Below, one piece after another: positions 1 through 20,381 of a DNA stretch of 64,000 nucleotides (the first letter of the stretch is position 1; each line of letters starts with the position of its first letter). Source of the DNA: Perca fluviatilis (Eukaryota > Chordata > Actinopteri > Perciformes > Percidae); assembly GCF_010015445.1 (NCBI RefSeq), contig NC_053123.1, forward strand, positions 8,783,434 through 8,847,433, written 5' to 3'. Below the pieces are notes generated by a model. It saw only the letters and a program-made list of their open reading frames with translations, did not search any database and was not told where the DNA came from. A program made the position numbers and the translations under genes.

Positions 1-353
1 TTGACTTCCAAACCACCAAGAGAGCTATATCTAAATATAAAGCTATACTTCTATACATGTGCACAAGCTCCATCATATTAACAGTTGAAAAATTAAATGC
101 ATGCCTTTGTGGTTTGTTTTGTTGTAATCTCTTCTTGCTCTGCATTCCGGACAAGCTTTGAAAAATAATTCACCAAATAACTGAGAACACAGGAATTTAA
201 AACCTTCATTACAAAATGAAATAAGGGCATTATTTACTCTAATTTGGAAATATATTAAAATAAAATAAAACATCAGTTCTGCAGGATTTCTACCAGCCTC
301 TGCTTTTTAAAGACTGGGACATATAATAAATTGCTCACTTTTGTTTCTTCCAG

Positions 354-9224
<8,871 letters not shown>

Positions 9225-9814
9225 GTTACACAAAGACAGAATGCTTTTGAGTTCAAGGGGACATTTAATGCGCCAGATTGTTGATTCAAAACATCAAGTA
9301 TTCTTCGGTGACCCTTTAATGGGCCAGCCACCTATCCCCAGTGATGCACTAGTAGTGTTTTTGGGAGCAAAAGGGCGCTGGGCTCATGTCCCAGGCCTTT
9401 CTGGAAACTACAACAAACAAAGTATATCAAGAAGGACCTGTAGTCATTGTACTCTTAAGTGGAAGTTTAAGAAGCTACATGAGAAGCACTTTTATACGTT
9501 TAACTTTAATAGAACCTATAAAATGTGAACAGATAGATGCCAGATTTTTGCTACCGACTTCGGATGTTTCCTATAGCAGTCTTTCAAATGTGCCAATCTT
9601 ATAAATACCTTAATTTTATATCTATACAGTCCAATTCTAGTTCTCTCTGCTGTGTAATATATGTATGTTCTGATAAAATGTGTCTAATCCATATACAGCA
9701 TAACTTTCATAACCTAAAGTTTTCCATGCTGAGAATGTATACTACTTCCTGTTAGCTTTCCTCCGAGTTATTGAGGAATCAGTGCGTACAATTATGCTCA
9801 AGAGACATGCCACA

Positions 9815-9847
9815 AATAAAAACTTGGCATTACTTTAAGCAAATAAA
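9815..9847 (+). other. map3k19 candidate polyadenylation signals
   Basis: Two canonical AATAAA hexamers lie at 9815-9820 and 9842-9847, about 600 bases after the map3k19 stop. They would give a 3' UTR of roughly 0.6 kb. Assignment is by position and motif only. Confidence 0.55.
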
Positions 9848-9978
9848 CAAGCATGTCTGCTCCATTCTACAAATCACCAAGTTTCCTTCCCCCTAGACTA
9901 TTAACATGTGTATATGCATAATAAAATGACAGCAACAACCATGGTTTATACTGTGTCAGGGTAGTGGCAACTTTGAAG

Positions 9979-9984
9979 TTTATT
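9979..9984 (-). other. ccnt2 candidate distal polyadenylation signal
   Basis: AATAAA on the minus strand, about 1.8 kb beyond the ccnt2 coding end; another copy lies at 10386-10391. If used, the ccnt2 transcript ends about 100-150 bases from the map3k19 transcript end. Position-based inference only. Confidence 0.35.
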
Positions 9985-11336
9985 CATAATATTGAAATGA
10001 AGAAAAAAAAAAAAGGATGTAAAGAGTGGGGTGTGCTTATTTGTCCACAGTAGCTTTCGCTCTGTGTCTAACAGTAAATCCCCAATAAGGGTACAAACAA
10101 TCCAGCCTCAGGCTTACCAAGTATTTTGCAAACTCCTATCAAATAAATGAGTAACAAACCCAGTCAAGAACAGAGGGCACGGTCATGTCAAGATTTGAGA
10201 ACAATATAGCGTTTAATGTATGAAAATCATGTGAAGACGTGTCCGGACAGGTACATGGCTGCAAATGTAAATTCAACCAATTGGATGAGGACATCAGTGA
10301 CAAAATATCCAACAGGTCATGTTGCATTTGGACAATTGGTCACTCTTCTGACAACTTTTGCTGGGATGGAAACGAGCCATAATGTTTTATTTTTTTTTCC
10401 TATACATCGTACAATGTTAATGGCGGATTGAATAATACTTACATGTATCGGGCTGACATCTAAGGGACACAGCTTCATGTCATGAAATTATGTCTGATGC
10501 ATTTCAAAGAAAAAAAGGGTTATGTCAATTTTAATAGCACACTACTACCGTTTCTTTTTGAGGCACAACCTTTGGCATCCAGCTTAAGGTTTACTTATAG
10601 GTCCAAAAAAAAAAAAAAAAAAATTATATTTTTGGTACAAATTGCATCGCTCTGATGTGGTAAGTAGGTGTTGGATGTTGCCTGTGTTACTGAGGGCTTC
10701 AACTGATATCCCCTGTGATGAAAAAGCACAGTACAGCACCCCCTGTAGGAAGGTAAGAAGCACACACCACTGGAATCATTCACCAGATGACGCCCAATCC
10801 ATTGATCAACAAAATAAGTCTTTTCTAGGTATTATAGTTATACTTACAAGCAGCTCTAAACCTGAGTAGTCATGGTATAGCTTTTTTTTTTAATCTTTAA
10901 ACATACAAAAACGTATGTACATGTATCTCCACTTTCTGTAAACAGCAAGTACGCGTTCTCCTTTTAAATCCCATTGATGATTGAAACATGCATATCATAT
11001 GCACAGTACTTAAGTATAAAAAGAAATCAAGACAAAGAAATTGAGGAGATGAAACTTTACATCTAAAAAAAAATGTTTTGCATCCATCAAGAGTACTAAA
11101 TGGAACGCCAGCAAACATAACTTGAACTCATCTCCAGCTGGCCACTGGCTTCCTCCATACAACCGCAGAAATGTGATTAAATTAAATTACTCGTTAAAAA
11201 AAAAAAAATTTGAGGAAGAAAATGAAGTAGGTGCACCTTCCATGCCTCTCATAGTACTTGTTATACTTTTGTTTTCCCATATGGAGATCTGAAATGTGGG
11301 AAGGACTTTCCCTGCGATGAAAACACACACGCACGC

Positions 11337-11377
<41 letters not shown>

Positions 11378-11753
11378 GCACACACACACACACCTTTGCA
11401 CATTTCTAGACTCATTTGAGGAGGAAGGAGAACCAAGCAGCAATTCAACACACTAACAGAAAGACAGGACTGAGCATCACAGCCCAGAGATCCGACAGTC
11501 AGGAAGCATAATTTCTTATTCATCTTTCTTATCTCTCAAAAATTGAGAAGTCCAACAATACTGATCTTTTTCTCTTATTTTTTTTTTTTTTGCAGATAAG
11601 TTGTTCTGCCTTTCAGTAAAGGGTTTATCATGACATAATGAGTTATTTTCCTAGGGCACTTAACAGGGAGATGAGCATAGTCTTCAAAGTCTGAGGTGTG
11701 GGTAGTTTGTTGCCATTTCCCCGGGGGTTGTCCATGGCTGCAGAGCGGTAGAC
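9985..11753 (-). other. probable ccnt2 3' UTR and flanking sequence
   Basis: No coding exon is recognisable. The interval lies between the ccnt2 coding end and the convergent map3k19 transcript end. It holds poly-A/T runs and a CA array at 11324-11393. A long 3' UTR is plausible but unproven from sequence alone. Confidence 0.4.
11324..11393. repeat. (CA)n microsatellite, interrupted
   Basis: About 70 bases of CA repeats with CG interruptions, within the presumed ccnt2 3' UTR. Confidence 0.95.
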
Positions 11754-14733
11754 TCAGTGTCTCTGCTCTCCTACTTCATGTGGCGATTCGCTAGGAGGAG
11801 GGTACTGCTGAGAGGTCCGCAGCCCACCTGGGTGTGACAGGAGGGGGGAGGAGGAGAAACAAGAATAAGGAGGAGGAGGGGGGAAGGGAGGGAGGTTAGC
11901 CATAGAGCTGCAAGCCAGACGAGACACACTGCAGTACAGGAGAGGAGCAAGGAGGGAAAAAGGGGAGAGAAAAAGATGTAGTACCTGCAGCACCAGAGCC
12001 ACCCTTGGAGATTTTGCTCACTTTGGAGCATGAAGTGGAGAAGGAGGATGGTGGGTGGTGGTTGTGGCTTGCCTCGGGGTACGCCCTCTTGCGCGAAGAA
12101 GACAAAGAGGTGGATCCGGGAGGAGCGAGCGGAGTCCCTTCCACGCTGACCAGTCCTGGAGGACCGCGGAGCAGGCTGCCGCCGCCGTTCCCGCTGTGCG
12201 TGTGTGGATGGGGGTGACTGTGCTTGTGGTGGCGATGGAGGTTGTGGTCCGCTCCACGATGTTGTTTCTCCTTGCTCGCCAGAGGGCTGGAATGTTTGCT
12301 CTTGTTGTTGTTGGCCGCCATGCCTTCATCCGACGAGCTGTGGCGCTCGGACGATGAGACTTTTATCTTCATCTTGAGCTCATCTTTGCTTGGCTGTCCA
12401 CTTTTGTCCAGCTGGGAGCTGCTGCCAGACCCAGGAACGGCCAGGCGCAGTTTAAGCGAGCCTTTGTCCCGTTTGTCGCCGTGGTGACGTCTATCTTGGC
12501 CTGAAGTTGAGGAGGAGGGGACTTTCATTTTCATTGGGGAGGCAGTAGTGCTCCCGACACCACCGTGGGAGGTTTGGTGGGGCAGTGAATGTTTTCTATA
12601 GTCCGCTTGGCTCGCAGAGGATGGTGCATAGGTGGAAGAGGAGAAGGATAACATATCCCCCCTCGCATCACAATCCATGTTTCCACCATGCGGTTCCTGA
12701 CCTCGTTTCTGCCCAGAGACAGCCATCTCTGCGGCATGTTTCTCTCTGTATTTGTCCAGAGACAGCTTCTGAGCGGGTGACGGCTGTGGTGGAGGAGGCT
12801 GAGCTGGTGGGGGGTAGGCGGACTGAGCTGGTGGCTGATGCTTGCCCACTCCGCTCCCAACGGGTCCTTTTTGTTCCTGTTTGATGACGGGGATGAAGTC
12901 TAGTGTTTTCTCAGTCTTGCATACCGGCAGATGCTGAAGCAAAGAGGAAGTGGAGGTCTGCAAGGACAGAGTCGGCTCTTGGATAGGGATGCTGAGGGGC
13001 TCCTGTTTTATACAGGTGGAAGGGATGCTAAGGGGTTCCTGTTTCATACAGGTGGAAGGGTACCCTGTTTGGCTCTGGTTGCCCAGGGGCCACTCACTGT
13101 GGCTAGCTGGGTTGTACGTGCCAGCCAAGGCGTCCAACGACAGGGGTGCGCCTCCGGATTGGCCAGGCATGGGCACGGTAAAGGGACCGCCTGCTTTGGA
13201 AAAACTTGGGTTGGAGGAAGCATCACCATGATCTTGGAGCATGGAAGGCCCAGCAAAGGAGTTGTCAGCCGACTGAGTGCTGTCACCCTTGGGCTTTTTG
13301 GCAGCTTGTGTCGCCTAGGGGATAAAATGAGTGGTGACACTGTTAGGAGTTTGGTTTTAGTTAGCAGTAAGCTCCCTGAAAAGGGTTTAACAGCAGATTT
13401 CTGTTTTGGTTATTTGTGATTTTTAAAGCTGGCACCAACAACTGCCGTAAAGTTGTTTGCCGAACTGGGGTGTAAATTTATAGTTCCTATACTATGGATA
13501 TTTAAATTGTTTTCAAAAGTGTGTTTGATACTTGGGCCCTGTTCAGACCTGGCATTAAAATGTGTCTTGGGTGATCTGATCCCAAGTGGACAGCTCTATG
13601 CACGTCAGTTCACACCTGGGATTAGAATCTATCTAAACATGGGTCTTGGGTGACCACATATGATCGGATCTCACTTCCCCACTCAACATGCAAATGAATA
13701 TGTAAATCATTTCCGTTAGCAAAGACCAAATGAGTCGTTTAACCAGCAAAGCATTTCCCGTGCCTAGTCTGCTGGAAAAAAAAAAAAAAAAAAAAAAAAA
13801 AAGATATAAAAGATACAGACTGGGTCTCCTTGGCTTGTTCTAGGCAAACCAAAGATCTTTGACCCAAAAACCAAAGATCTTTGACCCAAGCATAATAAAT
13901 GTCTGTGGGCTTTTCCAAATTTTCAGACATTGAGGACAAAGCCAGTTTACGCAATTTGAAAACGCTCCGCTTACGCAGAGGATGCCAGTTGACTAATGTG
14001 CTAAACTACCTTGGAATGTGGTCCTAGTGGTCAAATCTCCACACGTCCTCAATGTGTCTTGGGTGCATTCACACCTGCACTTAGAGCTGTCCATTTGTAA
14101 ACAGATCACCGCAGAGGAATGTTAATGCCAGATTTGAACAGGGCCTTAAGTTTCTTGGTAGACTGAAAGATCAAAATGATGTGTAATGTAGCCGTTTTGG
14201 TGACACCATCTACTTTGATACATCCTGCGCTAACACTTAAAAATTAAATTGACAAGCCACACGTCTTTCCAATGCATGAAACAGAGCAGCAGTGCATCCT
14301 ACCCTCCAGTTTCGTATTCTCTTCAACCGACTGGGTGTTTTCTCCAGAATCTGCAGAAACTCGTGGGTCAACTCTACAAGAAGAAGACATACGTGTTGTC
14401 ACAAAACCACCTACATTCTGCTGCTCCAAGTATCCCCAAGTAAATACAAAAACAGCCATATGGAAAACCTTACTAAATAATAGCAATTTATAAGAAATTG
14501 CTTCACAGTTAAGTTATTGACACAAAAATATTATAGAAAAGCAAAACACATTATTCATTCTCACCATCAAGCAGCTCGAGGGTGACAGAGTCGTCCACGT
14601 ACTCCCACCAGTGTTTCCCATCAGTGGACACTGGGATCTCCCAGTTGGACCACTTACACGCCAGGTGGATGCACACACAGGAGATCACTGTGGGCTTGTA
14701 CTGGAGGCAGAAGGTAGTGAGGTGTAGACTGCA

Positions 14734-14782
<49 letters not shown>

Positions 14783-17700
14783 GGTATGTGCAAGTGATGA
14801 GTGTGTGCAAGAAAGAGTGAATGTTTCGCATGTGACGATATAGGAATGTGAGTGAGTTGATTCAGGCCAGGCGTCGTCCCGATTGGTCCAACATATGCAG
14901 AAAAGAGAGAAAAAACACAAGAGGGAGCAGACCGTTTTAATTTACTGTAGGGATTGGTTGCTAAAGATAAGCAATTATTTGATTGTGTTGATACATTGAA
15001 CTCTGTCTGATAATGTAACATGTCAAACCCAGGTCACAATACAGGTGATACAATACAGGTCTCTAATAACTTCATGATTCATGGGAGGACATAATTCCCA
15101 GTGTGCTTAAAAAAGTAAGCATCCAATTGTGTCATCCAACAATAATTTATGTTTCAAGGAAACTGGCTGGTTTGAATGCTAAGACACGAAAACCAAAGCG
15201 AGGGCAGTGGGGAGGGGGGCCATGTGTAGTAGTTAAGTGCAGTCAGCCCATTGTGAAACCCCGAGGCCAGCCATGTGACAGTTAACATCATTGTACAGTT
15301 AACTGACGAGGGGCTGCTCCTACAACCCTCTGTATGGGTCTCTGGGACAGTGTTAAAAAGGGATGAACCTAGTGGGCCCTCCACATCAATGGATACGACG
15401 GGGCGCCAGCGCTGACAGTGAACGCATGGTCTCAACACAAAGCATTCCGAAATTGAAATATCGTAACTAATCTGACCTATGACTCAAGGGTAAAAATCAT
15501 AAGTGCAACAGTAATGCAAGCAGAACAACATATTCAAATCAACAGTAACATAAAATTAGATGAATGGCCACCATTTATTTTAAAGCTAAAATGTATACAA
15601 AAACCACTACTGCACCACTAAAGGCTTTGGTTCTTTGTTAGCTCACTCATGGTGAACCAAGCAGTAATATCGCAAAAGCGCCAAGGTTTTTTTTTTTTTT
15701 TTTAGAATGAAAGTAGGTTCCCCACAATCATTTATCAGACACTTGAGCCATGAATATACTATTGTAATCCCACTGCATGAAAGTAAAGATTCTTAATAAA
15801 AACCTAGCCCATGACATAGCTAGATTCAACTGAAATGCCTCAGCATGAAGCTGTATTAAAAAAAAAAAAATTGCAGCGCTGCATTTTAAAACACTTTTGG
15901 TTAGAGCTGGCTGGTAACCTTGTACTGGGAGACAAGTACAATGTCTGGAGTCTGGTCTGTCAGATTACAGCAGCCTTAAACAAAGCTATCAGTCACAGCC
16001 AACGTTCACAGGCATTTGGCCAATGACGTTTAAAACCCCACCTCAGACGGATTTGTACACCTTAAACCCTTAAAAACATTAGGAATGAGTCTTCTTGACT
16101 GAGTTCAAATAAAATCAATCCGTAAAGAGTATTGGGCTATTTTAAGAACTGGCATTGGCTACGGCTTGCACTTCTATTAAGTGCCAGCTCAGTGCAAAAC
16201 TTCAAACACCGGTCACAGACAGCATCCAGACATTGTCAACTGATTTGAAGTTAATTACATTAATGTGAATTCCTTTCCACCACCGTTGAATATTAACAAA
16301 CCCTTTAAGGACCCAGTTTCCCTACTAAGACATGTCGAAATGAACGTTTTGTCCTTGCTTTAGAAAAAATAAAAAAATAAAATCATAATTACCAAATGCA
16401 TTTTAATTAGTATGAGAGATCATCAAATAGTTCTACTCATTACATTAGTTATAGTATTACATATACTCAGGTCCTTAATGGGTCGCAATTATGTTTTGTT
16501 GGGGCATGTTTTACTACATGTACGAAAGAATGTTTTAGAAAAACCAGAGAATGTGCATTTAAAAACATTTAATAAAAAAAAAAGATAAATATTTGAGGAG
16601 ATGCATTTTGAACAAATGGATATGAAAAAGAACATTTAAAAAGTGTATTTGCGGTACTTACCGGAAAGACCTCTACGAGAAATGTTTACATCTGTGAAAT
16701 CTTTAGCTGCTATTCAGGCTACCAAAGTGTCTTTTTCTTTTAGAATTATGCACTTTTCGCAACCGAACAAACATGTGGGTTTCAAGCGCACCACTACACT
16801 CCACACCTTGCATTCAACCCATCTGTGCCAACACGTGGTCCCTTGTACAATACACCGCACTGCAACTGGGGCCGGTAACGCTACAAGCCACCCTGTCCCG
16901 CTCGCTTTGAACAAGGGAGGGGAGCTGAGGGGAGGAGGCAAGCATCCCAATAACCACCAGCGCAAGTAGGGCCCGTTGGACACTGAAAGGGTACCCTGCA
17001 TTACAGGAAGCTATGGTGTGCAGTCAAAGTGCAACAAAGGAGGGGCAGGATAACAACCTGTTGGTAGCCATGAAATAGGAAGTCTGTGCCAGATCCTTGC
17101 TTGCTGTAAGGGAGACAGAAAAATAGAAAAACAGGGATAGGGGGAGAAAAAAAGGATTACCATTTCTGCAAGCAAAAAACATTTACTATCATTAGGTCAG
17201 TAACTGAATGTTTCAATGCACTGATTAAGCCAAGGCCAAGACTGACAACACTAAGCACAAGCTGTTGCTAAATTTTGGAAACTTTCAGCAAGTTGGAGGA
17301 GGTTTATAGATTAAGCCAGAACCACTTAATTGACTGCATCAACCGCAACATATTTATATTTAAAAAGGGGTCAGTGTCTCAGATACAGACTGTAAAGGTA
17401 AACCCACAAACTAAAAATTATTTCAATTCTGTCTTGGACTTGGCCCAATAAGCGTCAGTAAATGTTGTGTATGTGCCATGTCATATAATGAACTCAGAAG
17501 GCGATCAAAAGAGCAAGATGTGTGGCCATGTAACCATTAAATCGGCAAGGTTTTCACCCCCCTCCCCACCCATGTTTGAGGTGGGACAAATAAGAGCAGA
17601 GGGCCCAAAGAGCAAAGAAGGAAGCCTCTACCTCGCACTAGCTGGGAACATTTCACCACATCAGTGTGTGGGTGATCAATAGTAATTTCAAAGCCTGGAA

Positions 17701-19608
17701 CAAAATACATGACAGGTGAGTTCGACACAGAGACAGTTGGGAGGTGACATGTCATTTTTGTTCAATCAAACAAAATCTTTTTTTTTTTTTTGGACATTCA
17801 TCTAAAGAAGCCTTATCAATGCCATGTTTCATGACTAATGTCACAATGAAGAATTTGTAATGTCAACATTGACATATGTACATACATACAGCAAGCTGAA
17901 ACATTAATTTCACTCAACAGGCTGTGATGAATATATTCACAACAGCGATCAACAGCACTTCCGCCTTACTGAAAAAGATAATTATTATGATAAACAATAT
18001 GCTATGTCTCTCTCAAGTCATCCACTCCAGTCACCACTACTTACCCAGGGTCTGCAGCACTATGGATTCAAGTATCACCAGCTCTTGAGCTTGCTGGAGG
18101 TATGCCTGAAGTTTGATAGACAGTCATTACATCACAATTGTAATGAGTCTATTAATCTATCCCCCTAACAACTGATTTCAAAAAGGCCAAACCTCCAAAC
18201 AGAGAGGCTCATTTTATTATTAATGTAGCCTTTGTTAGGTGTATGGTACACACCAACAGCAGACCAGGGCAAGAAGCCCTTTTTAGAAGGCAATGGAATT
18301 TGGCACAGCCAGTTACACATAGGGAAACCATGACCACTGAACGAACAGAAAAGTCAGATGTAGAAAGGGGAAACTTTCAACCATACAATATGTAGAGCAT
18401 GAGCCCAAACTTACATTACTCTTTGTGTCTAGAGGTGGTTCTTGGGGATTTAGGCAAGCATGTGCCACTTTGATCACATGTTCGAGTTTCCGAGGTTGCT
18501 CTTCCACTTTTGCGGCCAAGAATAAGGTGGTTGGAGATATTATCTATACCAAAAAATAAATTAAAAAATCAAGACATTTCAATGTATACTCCTACTAACG
18601 TAACAACTGTGGTAACAATACAACACGTGATACTAGGTTGCAGGTCAATAGCAGTATTATGTAACAGAATACTTACATTCCTATGGAATTTGGTGAAAGA
18701 GTGGTGCATATAAAACCTATGCATGTAAACAATGGCTGTATTTATGGTTAATTGAGAGCTGGATGGTGGGTCAAGGAAAATGTAAGGTTTCACCGTCTGT
18801 AAATCACGTTGCCAAGGACAGAGTGAACAATTTTGCTCTACGTCATTATATAAAGTCACGCATCATTGGGCAACGTATTAGCACTGCCGTAAACAATTGT
18901 TTGAAATAAGTAAAGGCCAGAGTAAAGAAAAGTTAACTGTGTTGAGCAAGTGACAGTGTATAGCAATCGAATTAGGTGACTTAGCTACGTTAGCTTTACG
19001 ATAGCGCTAATTGAGCTACGTCTAAATAACAAGGAATGTCAAATACATTTACACATCAGCTTTCGTATTATAATGAAAAGTGTCGTTATTTGATCAACAA
19101 ATCTCGATCGGGAAGAGGAGTAACAGTTCCGTTAAAGACACCCAGTGCAACAGCTGCAAACTCGGCTAATTGTCTTTTGGACGTTAACCCTTAGCTAGCT
19201 TGGTAACTGTTAGCAGGCTATATTAGCGCATATCTAACGTCAAACATAAAACAAACACATTCCGATTCCAGGTTAAGACTCATAACGTAGCAATAGTTGA
19301 ACAAACACAAGAACAAAATATTCATTCACGAATCTTGGTCTCTAAAATCAACAATCTGTTTAGCATTAGCTAGCTAGCAGTATCGGGCCCGCTGCAGGGG
19401 TTAGCGCATGTCTAATACTTCCAGTCTAGTCGTTTGTTTACAAAGGATACACGTTGAGTCTCTGACCCATATCTTGGATCAGATTCGCCGCTTGTTGTCG
19501 GTAGGAGAGCTCCCTGTCTGGTTCTACTCCACATCGGCGCGACGGCGTGGTTTCGAGCTGTTCCCGGGTGAAAAACCATTTCGACGAGGATCCCCGGCAC
19601 GCCGCCAT
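11754..19608 (-). CDS. ccnt2: Cyclin T2, regulatory subunit of P-TEFb
   Basis: Nine coding exons, in transcript order: 19608-19451, 18758-18677, 18543-18415, 18105-18045, 17694-17632, 17103-17058, 14728-14565, 14373-14303, and a large last exon from 13314. The start [19 protein letters not shown] matches the cyclin T2 N-terminus, and two cyclin-box segments follow ([59 protein letters not shown]). Cyclin T2 pairs with CDK9 to phosphorylate RNA polymerase II and release paused elongation. The last exon encodes a disordered tail with [34 protein letters not shown] and a histidine-rich stretch ([15 protein letters not shown] near 12190-12240). Read straight through, the frame stops at 11896 and gives 730 residues. 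A donor at 11984 joined to an acceptor at 11828 would instead end at 11754, giving 725 residues. Confidence 0.93.
12986..13057 (-). repeat. 36-bp in-frame tandem duplication in ccnt2 last exon
   Basis: Two 36-base units, 12986-13021 and 13022-13057, differ at few positions. On the minus strand they encode [12 protein letters not shown] and [12 protein letters not shown]. Each unit has a hydrophobic-K-x-E core matching the SUMO-conjugation consensus; a third IKQE lies nearby at about 12874-12885. Confidence 0.85.
13534..14145. mobile_element. palindromic MITE-like element in ccnt2 intron 8
   Basis: The left side GGGCCCTGTTCAGACCTGG, followed by CATTAA, matches the reverse complement of the right side, TTAATGCCAGATTTGAACAG followed by GGCC. 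Inner segments also pair, for example CTTGGGTGATCTG against CAGATCACCGC, and GGACAGCTCT against AGAGCTGTCC. There is no coding sequence, and I could not define a clean target duplication. A 20-bp direct repeat with core CCAAAGATCTTTGACCC sits near 13849-13888. Confidence 0.6.
14729..17057 (-). other. ccnt2 intron 6
   Basis: The largest ccnt2 intron, 2.3 kb. Apart from the TG array at its 3' end and some poly-A/T runs, no gene or structured element was recognised. Confidence 0.6.
14736..14777. repeat. (TG)n microsatellite abutting a ccnt2 3' splice site
   Basis: About 20 TG units. On the transcribed minus strand this is (CA)n running to within 7 bases of the exon 7 acceptor AG, in the place normally taken by a polypyrimidine tract. 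Exon 7 itself (14565-14728) is well supported by its protein match. Confidence 0.9.
18759..19450 (-). other. U12-type (minor spliceosome) intron 1 of ccnt2
   Basis: On the minus strand the intron opens GTATCCTTT (19450-19442), the strict U12 5' splice-site consensus. It carries TTCCTTGAC (18778-18770), an exact match to the U12 branch-site consensus, with the branch A 12 bases before the terminal AG. Both sites are seen directly. The intron falls after codon phase 2 in the cyclin T2 N-terminus. The other ccnt2 introns have ordinary GTAAGT-like donors. Confidence 0.85.
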
Positions 19609-19743
19609 TGCTCTCCAACATTCACTGGCATCGAGAAAGCGGATGTGACGCCGGTGTCGCACAGGAAAACACTTCTTCTTCGATGGTGAGACCGTGGTGC
19701 GATCCGTTCCGAGCATGGGATCCGGATCCGAGCGATTGGGTGG

Positions 19744-19782
19744 GTATGAACCATAGACTGTATATTAGTCTATGGTATGAAC
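19744..19782. repeat. 23-bp hairpin flanked by an 8-bp direct repeat upstream of ccnt2
   Basis: CATAGACTGTATATTAGTCTATG (19752-19774) is a near-perfect hairpin, and GTATGAAC occurs on both sides (19744-19751, 19775-19782). It resembles a minimal transposon remnant with target duplication. It lies about 140 bases upstream of the ccnt2 start codon. Confidence 0.6.
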
Positions 19783-19858
19783 CGTTCTCTTAATGCATCC
19801 ATGCTATGAACCTGTGTATATTCAAGAAGCGGGGGAAAATAATATAACTTTCACTTAA

Positions 19859-20381
19859 AGGTGCTCTAAGTGATGTGACGCGTTTTTTAGGCTACAAATG
19901 TTTTTGTCACATACAGCAAACATCTCCCTATCCGCTAGCTGCCTGTCCCCTGAACACACTGTAAAAAAACGCGGTCTCTGTAGACAGCCCAGGCTCCACA
20001 AACGGCAACAAAAACAAAGTGGTCCAACCTGCCCCACCAAAAATAACAAACAGTGTTCCAGCCAATAACCGACAAGAAGGAGCTGGTTGAGTCATGAATA
20101 TGCATTGTGGAAGTAGCCTACATGCTAACGCGGCTGCAGTGATGGCTCAACCAGCTCCTTCTTGTCGGTTATTGGCTGGAACACTGTTTGTTATGTTTGG
20201 TGGTGCAGGTTGGCACAGTTTGTTTTTGTTGCCGTATGTGGAGCCTGAGCTGTCTACAGAGACCGCGTTTATTTACAGTGTGTTCAGGGCACAGGCAGCT
20301 AACGGATACTGAGGAGATGTTTGCTGTATGTGACGAAACATGTTGTAGCCTAAAAAACGCGTCACATCACTTAGAGCACCT
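19859..20381. mobile_element. palindromic MITE with TTAA target duplication
   Basis: The 523-bp element begins AGGTGCTCTAAGTGATGTG and ends with its inverse, CACATCACTTAGAGCACCT. TTAA flanks both ends (19855-19858, 20382-20385). The arms are long and pair through GAAGGAGCTGGTTGAG and CTCAACCAGCTCCTTC. A TTAA target suggests piggyBac-like mobilisation. No coding sequence is present. It lies between the ccnt2 start and the acmsd 3' end. Confidence 0.75.

Noticed and set aside
12005..13419. Several plus-strand and out-of-frame minus-strand open frames over the ccnt2 last exon
   Set aside because: They overlap the well-supported cyclin T2 frame, and their translations look like shadows of the GC-rich coding sequence.
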